In this document: positions 30,940 to 41,778 of the stretch, piece by piece
How positions within the stretch are numbered: the first letter of the stretch is position 1
Layout: every line of letters starts with the position of its first letter
Assembly (NCBI GenBank): GCA_032433595.1
Contig: JASWJB010000348.1
Span: 1 to 43,251 of the forward strand
DNA: 43,251 nt
Direction: 5' to 3'
Source: Conoideocrella luteorostrata
Taxonomy: Eukaryota > Ascomycota > Sordariomycetes > Hypocreales > Clavicipitaceae
Notes under the pieces: model-generated
Databases searched by the model: none
What the model was told of the DNA's origin: nothing
Seen by the model: the letters and a program-made list of their open reading frames with translations, nothing else
Made by a program: the position numbers and the translations under genes

Positions 30940-33900
30940 GATCGTTTCCTGGCGCAGTTGCCTGTGTATGTACTTCCACGTTCCGCGTCAAAACACAACC
31001 TGTTGCAGGAGTCTTACACAAGAAGCCGTAGAGGTTACAGCTTCATAGTTTGAAAAGCCGTCGAAGAGTCAGGAAGAAGCGGTATATCTCGACCGCTGGA
31101 GAGGCTGGTCCGTCTCGACTCTCAAACCCCCACCTTGATAGTGTCGGTGAAGATCTCCCGGAGACTGAACCCTGGAATCGAAATGGAGCAATAGACCCCA
31201 CTGCAATCCACTGTGGCACAGGAACCGACGGGGGGAGCACTCCAAACTATAGTACGGAGATGAGGCAATCTGTGGGAGTTGACACGATAGACAGCCGCTG
31301 TACAGAATAGTTCTTTGGCCACACGGGGAGGGAGGTATGGGAGATTTAAAGATTCATGAAGTGCCTGGGGTAGCAAGAAACAGCCATGCCAACATTGGGC
31401 GGGTGGAGCGACTTATGAGAATTTTGGCGCCTGCGAATTTTCCCTCAAACAGCTAGTGCGATGATTGTGCCTATTGGCCCATCACGACCAGTTCTCTCCC
31501 TGATGCCGCGTATCGTCAGGCGCTCGTGCATGAGAATGGGGAAGCGCCCACTCACCCAACCAGCGACAACTCAAGTCGTGACAAGTGGTACGGAGTAGTT
31601 GCTCGTTGTGGCCCATTGCCGCCAGATTGGTCCGTCCAGCCAGTCCAGCCAGTCCAGCCAGTCCAGCATGCCCAGCCACTTGGTTCCGATGCGTGAGTCC
31701 CGTGAATCAAGTACAAGTCCCTACATTCTCTACCAATCCGAAAGGCCGCCGCTGCGTCCCGTGGGGGATGGTTCCATTTTGGGAGAGGAGGCCTCGATGC
31801 TCAGCTTGACTGGTTCAAAGTCCCGGCCCAACATGTAGCCTCTGTTGGCCCATAGCAAATCGCGGAGCGTGCCGTCTGCCAGGGGCCAGTACGGGTGGCC
31901 GTGGCTTGGGATGGGATGGTCTATTGATGTTGTGGTGAGAAGCCGCCGACGACGCCGTCGCCGCTATATTGTCTCGACGCCGACCAACGGTGGCGAAGCT
32001 GCTGCTACATCCCACGCCTGCAGCGGTGAAAGGTGAGCAGTGTTAATACAGAATTGTTGGATTGTTGGCGGGCTGCCTCTCGCAGACATTTGGAATTCGA
32101 ACTATCCCTCTACATTGTTGATGAAACTTGCGTTTGTCTCGTCGTGACATTGCCCATAGCCCATGAGCTCCGTTATGACGTCCACATGCCAATCAAAGCC
32201 AACCACACCAAGCGGCCTAAAAGGATAATCTTGCATCTGCAGGCAAGCCGCCCTGCGTTGGATGCAGCACAGGCCGCAGCTGGTGCCCAACCTCGTGAAG
32301 CTGTGCAGCACACATTCGACGAAACGACATCCGGAGTGCGCCCCTAGTGTAGTGTGCACTTGGGTGGCGTGCTGACGACGATGACTTGCAAATCGTCTAG
32401 CTGCGCCTGCCGCGTCTCGTGCATCTGCGGCACAGATCAGGGTTGGGCTGCAAAACCAAGGACAGAGTACGGGATTACGGAATACTGCATATGGCTGTGA
32501 GTATTACGGAGTACGGAGTATATTTGCTTGAATTGGTTCGAAGGCCATGCCATCATCATTCATGCCGTCCGTCAATGTGCTGCGGAACTATGCCGCCACC
32601 TTGCTCCTTCCGTCACTGCATCACTCTTTCATCACTCTCCATCACTCCCCCTGCTTCCATCTTCTCTCTAATGCTTGTATCATCATCAATGGCCTCTCAC
32701 CTCCACCCAACTGGCCAGCTGCCTGCCTCATATGATGATCGTACATGGCTTCCGTAAATTCATTCTCCTTATTCCATCCGTAGCCGATTTGGGCATTTCC
32801 CACGACGCAGCCGTAGCCATTGATCGCCGTCTCCGCACCACCCATGGCCTTGGTAAACGAACCAGTAATACCCAGCATTTTGGCTTGTTGGGCTTTGAAG
32901 ACTAATGTCGCTAGGATCTGTTCACACTGCGGGATTGTTTCCTGGAACATAATGCTTCGGCTTATGGGCAAACCAAATAAGGTAGGCAGTGTGTCTCCCC
33001 GAACACGGCTCTGCATGCAAGCCACGCAGTCGGAGGGGAAACATGTCGCAAATTCGGGATTGCTCAGACATTTGTCCTTTTAGGTGGAATTGGGCCTCCA
33101 TTTTGTTCTTCTAGCAAAAAACAAGTAGCGCTCTTCGCATATCTGCAGGTCTTCCCATCTCCGCCACTAACGCCTGGCTTCCCTGAAGTCGCATCGCGGC
33201 AAGAGCAGAACCCTCGCCCACGCCTTAGCTCAGAGTTCCAAAGCTTCCAATCGACCTGCCAAAGGCACTTCACTCAAGTTTTGAAGAAACCGCATACTGC
33301 TGCCGTTACGAGTGACTCGTATTAAAGCAAGAAAGTAACGCGTTGCTTTTCGTGCTGCCTGGTTTTGACATGAAGCGGCTCCCACAAGCACCGTATACTC
33401 CAAATTCTGCGGGATCTTTTTGACTGTAAACCACACGGTATTGGCGGAGCCGATTTCAGAGCAGAAAGGATTGGATCCGAGCTGGTCCATTGCTGCCCAA
33501 AATTTAGTCTAATACTCCCTGCTAAAAACCCTTTGTGGTCGGTGATAAGGCGTTCTAATAACCCATGACGCAGACGGCTGCTCTGTTGGCACCTTCTGGC
33601 TTCCCAGGGATACAGTATCCTGCCGCTAGAGTACCAAAAAGTAGTCACAAGACCAAGTATGGCAACTTGAAGCCCCGGCGGTCCTCTGCTGGCGATATAC
33701 CAAGTCCGCCGGTCACTTGGGGTAATAATTAGCCAGCTTCGGGTATTCTGACATTTGTATACGATATTGCGACGAATTTAGCCAAGTTCCCACTTTTGAC
33801 GTTATCGTCCAACGACCGTCGTACAAACCGGACACGACATCACACAGAAATAATTCTCCGCCACCTTTTGCAGCTTCCTGCAGCGTAAAGTGTGACGCAA

Positions 33901-34100
33901 AGCTGCATGAGAAAGATAGCCTTCGTAGTATGTCTCGCATATAGTTAAACCGGCTATGTAGTGAGAAGCATGCCTGCTTTGTTGCTGCTGAGTTTGCTTT
34001 TCGGCTCATGCCGGTGAGCCTTGCCTCTTCTTCGTGTAATTCAAGCGCATTTGGTTAGTCTTCTCGGAGCAAGACATTGCGGCCACAAGAATTTATCCAT
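30940..34100. other. Gene-poor region, no gene supported
   Basis: Over 3 kb without a supported gene. It contains the upstream region of the 561-aa protein, a 9-bp tandem repeat (31634-31669) and motif copies at 31589-31597 and 32505-32520. A few minus-strand ATG frames of about 86-124 codons (33016-32642, 33490-33230, 34009-33713) are open, but I recognise none and cannot link them into a model. Confidence 0.5.
31634..31669. repeat. Minisatellite, 9-bp unit x4
   Basis: Four tandem copies of GTCCAGCCA; the last ends in CAT. It is non-coding by position. Confidence 0.85.
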
Positions 34101-34622
34101 TCATGAAGCCGCAAACATGCACCGTCTTGGCTCGTCTTGCGCAGATCCACTAGCAGAGAACTCCGACCGAAATTGAGTGATAGATACGATCCATGCAGCA
34201 GCGGCTACGGATCCTGAATGATGGAGCGGACTATGTACAATCCAGTCAAGTGGAAACAGTCCAGTCGGGGTGCAGCATTCTGATACCGGTGTCACACCAC
34301 ATCTGTGAAACTTGGGCGCTTCAAGAAGTTCATTTGATGGACCTTGATGGAACAGTGTTCTCGTAACTTGAGAAGGTACATGTACATATACCTGTACTTG
34401 ATCTGGCGGAAATGAGGGTGCTTCCTCTATGCGTATAGTACTTTTACGCTGTTGAAATTCGATGTGGGAGGGGTAGTAGCCGGCCTTGGTTGCGGCTGTG
34501 GAGGGACAGTCGTTTGTTCTCCTGAGTGTTGGTGTTGATTTACCAGCCCTCTTTAGCGTAGTATGCACCTCATGCTCAACTCTTCTCGTCTGCTCTTGGC
34601 GTTCAACTTTCAGCGTATTCAT
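34101..34622 (-). CDS. Hypothetical open frame, 173 codons
   Basis: An ATG-started frame (MNTLKVERQEQTRRVEHEVH...) lies downstream of, and in the same orientation as, the glutamine-rich pseudogene. Its first about 60 residues are charged and helical; the rest has no clear features. It may be a chance frame or the last exon of the broken gene upstream. I do not recognise it. No domain, signal or membrane segment is evident. Confidence 0.25.
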   Translation of the reverse strand: MNTLKVERQEQTRRVEHEVHTTLKRAGKSTPTLRRTNDCPSTAATKAGYYPSHIEFQQRKSTIRIEEAPSFPPDQVQVYVHVPSQVTRTLFHQGPSNELLEAPKFHRCGVTPVSECCTPTGLFPLDWIVHSPLHHSGSVAAAAWIVSITQFRSEFSASGSAQDEPRRCMFAAS

Positions 34623-34769
34623 TTGTGATCCTACCTTCTTCAGCCCCTCATACTCACTTTTATACTGCGCTGCCGATCATTGTGTGCGTCTCTCGCCCCC
34701 CCAAACCTGCTGCTCAGCGTCTGATCAATAGCTCAATTCTTTTTTCTCTCGCTCCGCAACTTCTCTCCT

Positions 34770-35434
34770 TCAAGTACAGCCTACTCCAGCTGTGCTGCTT
34801 GCAATCCAAGCATTTCTTTTACTTTGCTTCACTACTGCCTCTCCCTTGTTGCGGGCTGGTTGGATCTGTCCCGATGTGAGGGTATGACGAGTATATTGAC
34901 GCATGTCGACACGGTTGGTGTCGCTGATAGCGTCCATGTTGGCCTACTGGTACAGCTGCTGTGATCGAGGTGACGGCGGCGGCAAAAACGGAGGAATAGG
35001 CAGATATGCATACTCATATTGTAACACTTGGGATGTATGTCGCCGGTTTTGCAGGGACTGGCGTCCCTGCAGGTAACTCTGTTCTTGCTGCTGTAGATAC
35101 TGAGTCCGGGACTCTTGAAACAATTTTGTGTCCGAAATGACTGCGAGGTCGGAGGTATCGACTGGTGATTCATCCGATGAGGACTCTGAGTCTGCGGATA
35201 GCTACAGCCACTCCAATAGCTTTGGTGAGAATGCTGCCACTGAAACTGGTATTCCTGTCATAATCGCCGTTGCTATTGTGGCTGTTGCCACTGATACTGA
35301 TACTGGCTCTGCTTACCGCTCGGATCTTCCTGGCCTTGATGTTATCGATGCTGCTGCTGCTTCCGGTCATAATTTGCAGCTACTTGCCGACCAACATCTC
35401 CGGCCTTAGAAAGCGCTGTGTGTAAAACCGCCAT
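34770..35434 (-). pseudogene. Glutamine-rich protein, decayed
   Basis: From an ATG at 35434 the minus strand reads a protein rich in Gln, Tyr, His and Ser (for example QSQYQYQWQQPQ, then QEYQFQWQHSHQSY). The composition persists through three in-frame stops: TAA (35342-35344), TAG (35273-35275) and TGA (35258-35260). Each could arise by one C-to-T change from CAA, CAG and CGA. A one-base frame change near 35120 leads to a second Gln-rich block (QYLQQQEQSYLQGRQSLQ), then PIPPFLPPPSPRSQQLYQ, a TAG (34944-34946) and more open frame to 34770. Such composition is typical of activation or low-complexity regions of fungal regulators, but no DNA-binding domain is visible. Composition alone supports the call. 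Confidence 0.5.
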
Positions 35435-38395
35435 TACGCCAACACGCAAAGCCTTTACGTAAAGCTAATAGGCGTTATGTAGTACTGCGCAAGAAACAGC
35501 TAATTATTCCCCTTGGTTAGCATGTCAAGCAAAACCTCCCCCCAAAAAAATGTCTGTATTGCAAACTTTTATCGAAAGGCGGCAATTTATTACCATTTAA
35601 ATTCCGGAACAGGTGGGGGGCTCACAAAGACTCCATATGATCCCGAGATACGCCTCCGGGTACACTGCGCCCCCGTCAGTCGTAATTCCCTATCAATCAG
35701 AAACGCTGAAAATCACTGTAAATGGCCCACTGTGTATTATCAAAACACCGTTAACTATCTCCACTTGCCACAAAGGGAAATTCGTCTGGTGGACGCCGTC
35801 AACTCGGCGACCAAGCAGTTTCGTTGGTGCATGATGAGGTTGCCGCCCAAATATGGCGACTGCGCAAATTTTTCCACGGCGTCAGGATACGAGGTGGAGA
35901 TGTGTAGAGCGATTAAAATGTATCGAGATGGATATATAGACTGAAGTTCGAGCATTAGGTCTGGTTGGGGCGAAGAAACAAATCATAAATAACTGCTGAC
36001 AGCCGCGCATAGAGGAGCGCTCGTACTCGGGTTAATGGCCGGTTACAGTGCCACCCGAATCTTTGTTGGATTGGCAGAGCAGACCGCATCGCCAAAGTGA
36101 AGCTGGCCTTTCCGCCCACTCTGGGATGCTATATTATCGTTAGGTAGTGCGTGTAGCATAAATCAATGTATACATATCCATGTATGTGCGATTATGGTCT
36201 CTAATGTTGGCGTTATGTTGAGACGTGTTCGCAGCCTCCTGCATTGCACGTCATGGCGGCGGCGGTGATGGCGGCAAATTCGCTCGCCGGTCACTGCATA
36301 ACGCAGACATAGCCGTGCGGATTATGTTGCAAACCTATTGGTCACCAACGCACCCCTTCTACTTTTTAAAACAGAGTCTACTTCGTATGTAAGACAAGTA
36401 ATAGTATAGTCAATTTTACCAAGGCTTCGCATGAGGCTTGTTCCCATATGAAGCTGAGGCAACCGGACGGAGCAGTAGGCATCGATCCAACCCCGAACGA
36501 AGGCTCTCTTTCGACGGCGTGCTCGCGCCACCAGTTTATCGCATCCTGTCTCAATAGCTGCTGTGTGACATACAGATAGCCCGTAAAGTGCTCTCACACA
36601 CAGAATCCTGCACTCGCTCATATACACAACTCGTATGGTGTGGCTGCTCGGGCCCTGTCTAGCGAAATGTAGAAGCAGGCTGCGACCTAATTACAACCAA
36701 AGTCTCATCTCCGTAGCACAGCATCAAACGGGCCGGAAGCGTCTTGAATAGCATGCAACCAAGAAGCTTCCCATATATTACGCTCACCCGATATCCTTCT
36801 ATCAGGAGCATATCACTCCCATTCGTAGATATCCTAACAGACTTACCAAAATAGCCCCAAGCACGAACTCTAATAATGCATCAAGTAACGTCACCCATTC
36901 CAGTTAATTTCTCTGTACTCCACCAGTGCAGCTCAGGCTCTCAGGACCAACTGTCGAGGTTCTGGATTGTGTCCTCGAGCACCTTGGAACAACAACGACG
37001 AAGGCTAAGTGCCTTAAGCTAGGTAGGGTACAAGTGCTTACCACAATCGACGAACAGCCCATTGTTGCACATTCTACTCTGGTATCGAATCGACATCATT
37101 GCCCTTCGACCAGGAACCACAGGTAGCTCTAATCTTCAACTGTGAGGCTTAGCTCCTGCCCCGGACAAAGAACAAGAGTTGCAGTTACCAATACTACGAG
37201 TATCTCCAACTGTAGACGACTCGTCGTATTAATAACGTGAATGATCATTTCTGCGCCTCTATATAAATCCTATAAATACTAGCGACCGTACTTTTTGATG
37301 CAGAGGCCGCCAGCCGCTTCCTTGCCTAGAACTACTCTAGCACCTGTTAGCTAGGATGCTTTTATGCTCAATTAAAAGCTCTTTTCTACATTGCCTAGTA
37401 CTGCAAATGGAGCTGTACTAGAGTTCGATATCATCGTCCTTGCAGGTTTCGTGCACAAGCTATCTAGGCGGAAGCTGAAACTTAAAATGCGTCTTTACAC
37501 CCCAAAAAAAAAAAAAAATTGATTACATCAGGTTTTAGCAGATAAAAAGTAGCATCTAAAGATTTCTCTCACAGCTGACTATCTATTGGCACTCTTCTCA
37601 TCCAGATTGCCCTTGGTGTTGCACTGCAGCAGTGCGCCTCGACAGCCAATTTAGCTGTGTATCGACTTTCAGAAAGTAAAAAACTGTCCCACATGCCAAC
37701 TTCCGGTGCGTTACTCCGTAGCGCTGTCAGATTTGTCCAAAGCTACCACCGGCCGCCTCGTGGCTAGGCAAACAGGAATGTGCAGCTTGAAAGACTTGTT
37801 ATTCTGCGTTAGAAACCCATGATTCAAGCTTTTTTGCCGACTTGGTGCAACCACCATCCCCGAAGCCGCACATGCTTAGTATATTTTCATCCCGCCGAAG
37901 GCTCGCCATCGTTATAAATGTAGGAGGAAGTGACTGGCCTGGTAGCTTTTAATATGGATGTCCTCCGACTTCTCATCCTTGCGTCTGAAAATGGCCGTCA
38001 AAAGGTTGTCATATTGCACCCAGCGAAATTCAGAGTAGTCTTAGTTAAAGCGCAAGAGACTTGCCTCGGTCAAAAACCACATACAGATACTACCAAGGTA
38101 AACTTGTGGCTTGGAGCAAAAACGTTAGCCTGGACGTTATGGATCCCGTACCCCTGGTAAAGGCTGGCAGTGTCTGATGGAGGTTCCCGACAAGTTGAAG
38201 ATGGACGGGACGGCGAATAGGGGCGACGATTCAAAATATTTCAACATGCAACAGCCCTCCATGACGTCCTGACCGTCATGAAAGGGGGAATTCTGGAAGG
38301 CTTTAGCCAATATACTTAACTAAGGCACGTGGGCATTTATCCAATAGCTTGCTCCTTATGATAAGGAACTCAGTATCTATATCCACACAAGAAAA
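35435..38395. other. Gene-poor AT-rich region, no gene supported
   Basis: About 3 kb. It includes an A-run at about 37504-37518, one exact TACTCCGTA (37712-37720) and open frames at 35522-35944 and 37930-38160 that I do not recognise. No LTR of the left-hand family and no RNA gene are seen. Confidence 0.5.
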
Positions 38396-39401
38396 CTATC
38401 CTCTAACAACTTGTGATCTCCTCTTCATAGCATGAATTGCCTTTACGTCTTTCGGATTTGGAATCTCTTCTTCCCTTACCATTTCGTCGAACATAGCTCG
38501 GTCAGCAGCCCGTGATGCATAGCTCTGTCTAGCATTACAAGCATCCAAGATCATATGCGGTTCCGTCCATGATGAACCAAAATCCACTAACCTGCCCGCA
38601 CAGTAGTTGTCCTTTCTGATATCCATATTATAAATGCCCTGCTTATTAAGCCTGGTCAGATTACGCAGAATCCTCTCAAGGCTATCGCTATTGACCCCTG
38701 TGTCCGTTGGCGCAATATCCTTGACAATAGCTCTAGGCTTACACCCACCAGGTGTTGACGTCTGATAATCCATGTCGACGTTCCAGAGCTCAAGTTCAAT
38801 CTTGCGTTCATCTAGCACATTTTGGTCTTCTTCGCGCAGGAATAAATAGCCGTGGCAAGGAACTGCAATGTCGTTGCTTAACCTTTTTCGCTTAACCTCC
38901 TCTTGTATACGACCATATGCTCTGCACTCGGCGTAGAACGGATCGGTGTAGAATGCAACTGTGTCTAGGGGAGTATCCTCGCCGAGAATAGGGCCCCAGA
39001 AGTAGTTGGTGCTCATGGGATCATAAAACTTGAACTTTATTGTGGCGTTGTTAGGCTCGCGGATAATACCCAGCTGCGGAAAAACTTAATCTATTACTCA
39101 CAACTTTAATCGCGTACTCCTTGCCTTTAATAAGAACGCGGAAGACGCAGCCGTGGGTGGACAGCTCGCCTTCATCGTTGGCATCCAGTCTCTCGAGCCA
39201 TTGAATACTCGCATTGTGGTGGAGGAATCGACCAAGTGTAGGGCCTTCACATGGTGGCAGCATCCATCTGTTTGCTGGCCTTTGTGGCATCTCGTAACAG
39301 TTGCACGAACCATCAGACGGTCTGCGAATGCGACAGACTCGGGACGTCATCTCCGCCTCGGCAGAACCCTCTTTATAATACCCCGCCATCCAAGCAAGCA
39401 T
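38396..39401 (-). CDS. FTA2-like / protein-kinase-fold protein
   Basis: A protein-kinase-like protein related to the fungal family annotated as kinetochore Sim4 complex subunit FTA2, which is expanded in filamentous ascomycetes and mostly uncharacterised. Exons 39401-39102 and 39034-38396 join across a 67-nt intron to give 312 aa. The first ATG in the frame is at 39401; an upstream exon is not excluded. The N-lobe has GCVFRVLIKGKEYAIKVFKFYDP, with the Lys of YAIKV in the ATP-lysine position, here described in two parts (GCVFRVLIKGKEYAIKV and FKFYDP) joined at the splice. The catalytic-loop equivalent is GIYNMDIRKDNYCAG (Asp and Asn present) and the metal-binding segment is LVDFGSSWTEPH. A glycine-rich loop is not clear. 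It diverges from the gene at 39657 across 255 bp. Confidence 0.78.
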
Positions 39402-39656
39402 CAATATCGCGCGCGATGGCTATTATGTGCGGCAGCTAGGATCTACCCTCCCGCGTATTGGTCTAAATCGCGTGATGGTGTGATGATGAACGGCTGGAAA
39501 TCGTGGAAGCCAATCACGCAATGGCGCTTAGTGACGACAGATGCTCTAATGCACCGGCTGCAGCGACACATGTTCAGCTTCGGTTGGTTACGATAAAACG
39601 CGCAGCCTTGTGTTTGCGGCTCGGCATCCATAAAATACATAAAGTACGGGAATTCG
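39402..39656. promoter_or_regulatory. Divergent intergenic region, shared promoter candidate
   Basis: The FTA2-like gene and the gene at 39657 start on opposite strands 255 bp apart, so their promoters overlap. An AT-rich CATAAAATACATAAAG (about 39628-39643) lies just before the plus-strand start and may act as its TATA region. Confidence 0.55.
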
Positions 39657-41116
39657 ATGCGACGTGCCAGTGCGGGAGGGCCATATCCCTCGGACGTTGG
39701 ACCCTATTTCCCGAAACTCAACTCACATTCCAGTCATCGTCACACTGTGGGCAGACAGGGAAGTAAATCATATGCAATGGGGAGACCAATAGAGACTGCC
39801 TCGTCCATCTTTGAATTCCTTACGTATCCCAATCCGCACGTCACTCATCGGGAAGTGGGATCCAAAAATAATACACGCAGTCAGCTGTATTATTTGCCCA
39901 AGAAGGTCAAAAAATGGAACGAGTTCGACAACTTTAAGGTCCTCAAGCATGTATTTGGCGGCCGCTTGTTTGAAGAAGCGCTGCGTGGCGACCGGGAGCT
40001 TCCCCCGTATCCTACAATTGACAAACTGACTGACTGTATGTTGAAAAGCGAGAACCACACTCGAGATCTCATACACAAATGGAATAAGACGATGGTTACT
40101 GCAGCTCTCGGTCCAATTCAATATCTTTTTCACCCAGTGATATGGTACAAAGGGACTGCACCGGACAAGAAAGAGATGCTACCTCGACCGATGCATTCTC
40201 AACAAAAGAAACGACATCAGCCATCACGAAAGAGTTCTGCTGCGGCCAGAAGTCGCAAAATGCAGTTCTTGTCAAGGCTTAATGCCGATTCGGGGTCTAG
40301 TCCGCCGGTCGAATCTCCTACCAAAGTTGATTGCCTAGAAAGATTTCCAAAGGAGTACAAACCTTCGACGAAGTGGAACAGTAGTAGCATGCTCGAATTG
40401 ATTGACAGTGTCTCTCACGAATGGGACCTTGCGAGGACGAGTGATAATCGCGCATATCCAGTCAAACAAGCTTTCACATATTGCATCAAGAATCTCTGCA
40501 GGTATGGCTGCATCTTGACTTGCAAAGAAGCTTTCATTTTTCGAATAAGGCCCCTTGATGGCAAGCCTAGTAAGCTGCTTCTACACAAGACCGTCGATAG
40601 TATGCTGGTTAATGGTTATTTTGCGCAGCTACAGGTACCGAAGACACTTCCGAACTAAAAAAGCAGCTCATCGATAACGGGTTGCTGGAATATGCTTCTG
40701 TCCCCTGGGACAATCACTGCCATGGCAAGCTGGAAGAGCATGACAGCTGGACTATCAATCTCGCCCTCTGGTTTATTCATGTCTTGGCTGGCAACAATTA
40801 CGAGGTTGATTGGGAGTACGATCTTCTCCAGAACGAAGACCTGAAGGCACTGACGGCAGAGATTACAACAGAGACAAGCTCCGCCAAAACCAAATTGGAC
40901 GAGGTTGGGGTCAAGGAATTATCAGCAGACGAGCCGAGCGACAATGCGTCGTCCGAATCAAGTGATTCTCATGAGTCAAGAGAAAGCAGGACTCCTAATC
41001 TAAGTCCGGCAGTGAAGCGCAAGAGAGATCGCGCAGAAAACGATAATTACCAGCTGTCCTTCTCAAAGCGTCCAGCCACGGACATGAGACAGAGTATTTG
41101 GGATAGTGATAACTAG
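39657..41116 (+). CDS. Uncharacterised fungal protein paired with the FTA2-like gene
   Basis: Function unknown. Exons 39657-40569 and 40629-41116 join across a 59-nt intron (GTAAGC...GCGCAG) to give 466 aa. The intron is needed: unspliced, the frame closes at 40658. The N-terminal third has YLPKKVKKWNEFDNFKVL and RELPPYPTIDKL. A basic linker (SQQKKRHQPSRKSSAAARSR, residues about 180-200) may be a nuclear signal. The conserved-looking core is PVKQAFTYCIKNLCRYGCIL, then EAFIFRIRP, ASVPWDNH and LALWFIHVLAG. This arrangement resembles the non-kinase region of large uncharacterised fungal families that accompany kinase-like domains; that is recollection, not a search result. The C-terminus is acidic and serine-rich (DEPSDNASSESSDSHESRES), followed by a basic KRKRDR. 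Confidence 0.72.
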
Positions 41117-41721
41117 GGCGCCAAACCTCGCTACGACTTTCTTTTTGAAGCGAGAATGCCTGGACATCATAACACAGTCACGCAAATGAGATAGTTTTCT
41201 TATTCTTCTCAAAAGCCTTTTGCTTTAGCTTCAGCAGGCGATACGCAGACTGTACGGAGGCTTAACCCGTACCGCAGCATGTTCCTGCGTCTCTAGTAAT
41301 TAGTCTCGAGCGTGCAGTTGTAGCAAGAATCGTTCTTCTTGTCACGGTATTTATGTCGAAACCTAATGTCGCCTTTCCGCTTTGATGTGGGGATTCAGAA
41401 AAGACGTTCATCGCGGCAAGTGTGACTTGAGTTTGCCAGGTACTATGCTCAGTAGAATGTGGCATCTCCAACCAAGAATGATGAGTGTGCTTTTGGATGC
41501 TCTGCACTTATCAGCCATGTATTTCCAATGGTGGCTACGGTGCACGGAAACCGCCTCCCAACCTGCGTCCCGATGCTGTCAACATCCCGAAACCACTCAA
41601 TGCTGAAGGCGTTCGTTCTCTTGAAAACGAAACGGACTCTCAGATGAAGGAGGTGAGAGCGGCGCTGGGATATCAGCAAGAAACCCCTTCCACTATCGTG
41701 CTTGGCTGGATTTACCGTCTC

Positions 41722-41778
<57 letters not shown>

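Noticed and set aside
32642..33016. 124-codon minus-strand ATG frame
   Set aside because: No domain, no recognisable homology, no plausible splice partner, and it lies in the gene-poor block. Probably a chance frame.
35522..35944. 140-codon plus-strand frame
   Set aside because: Competing frames on both strands are equally open and none has recognisable motifs.
37930..38160. Short frame with TKVNLWLGA, reminiscent of prefoldin subunit 3
   Set aside because: Only about nine residues resemble that family, and the flanks do not. The match is too short to call a fragment.
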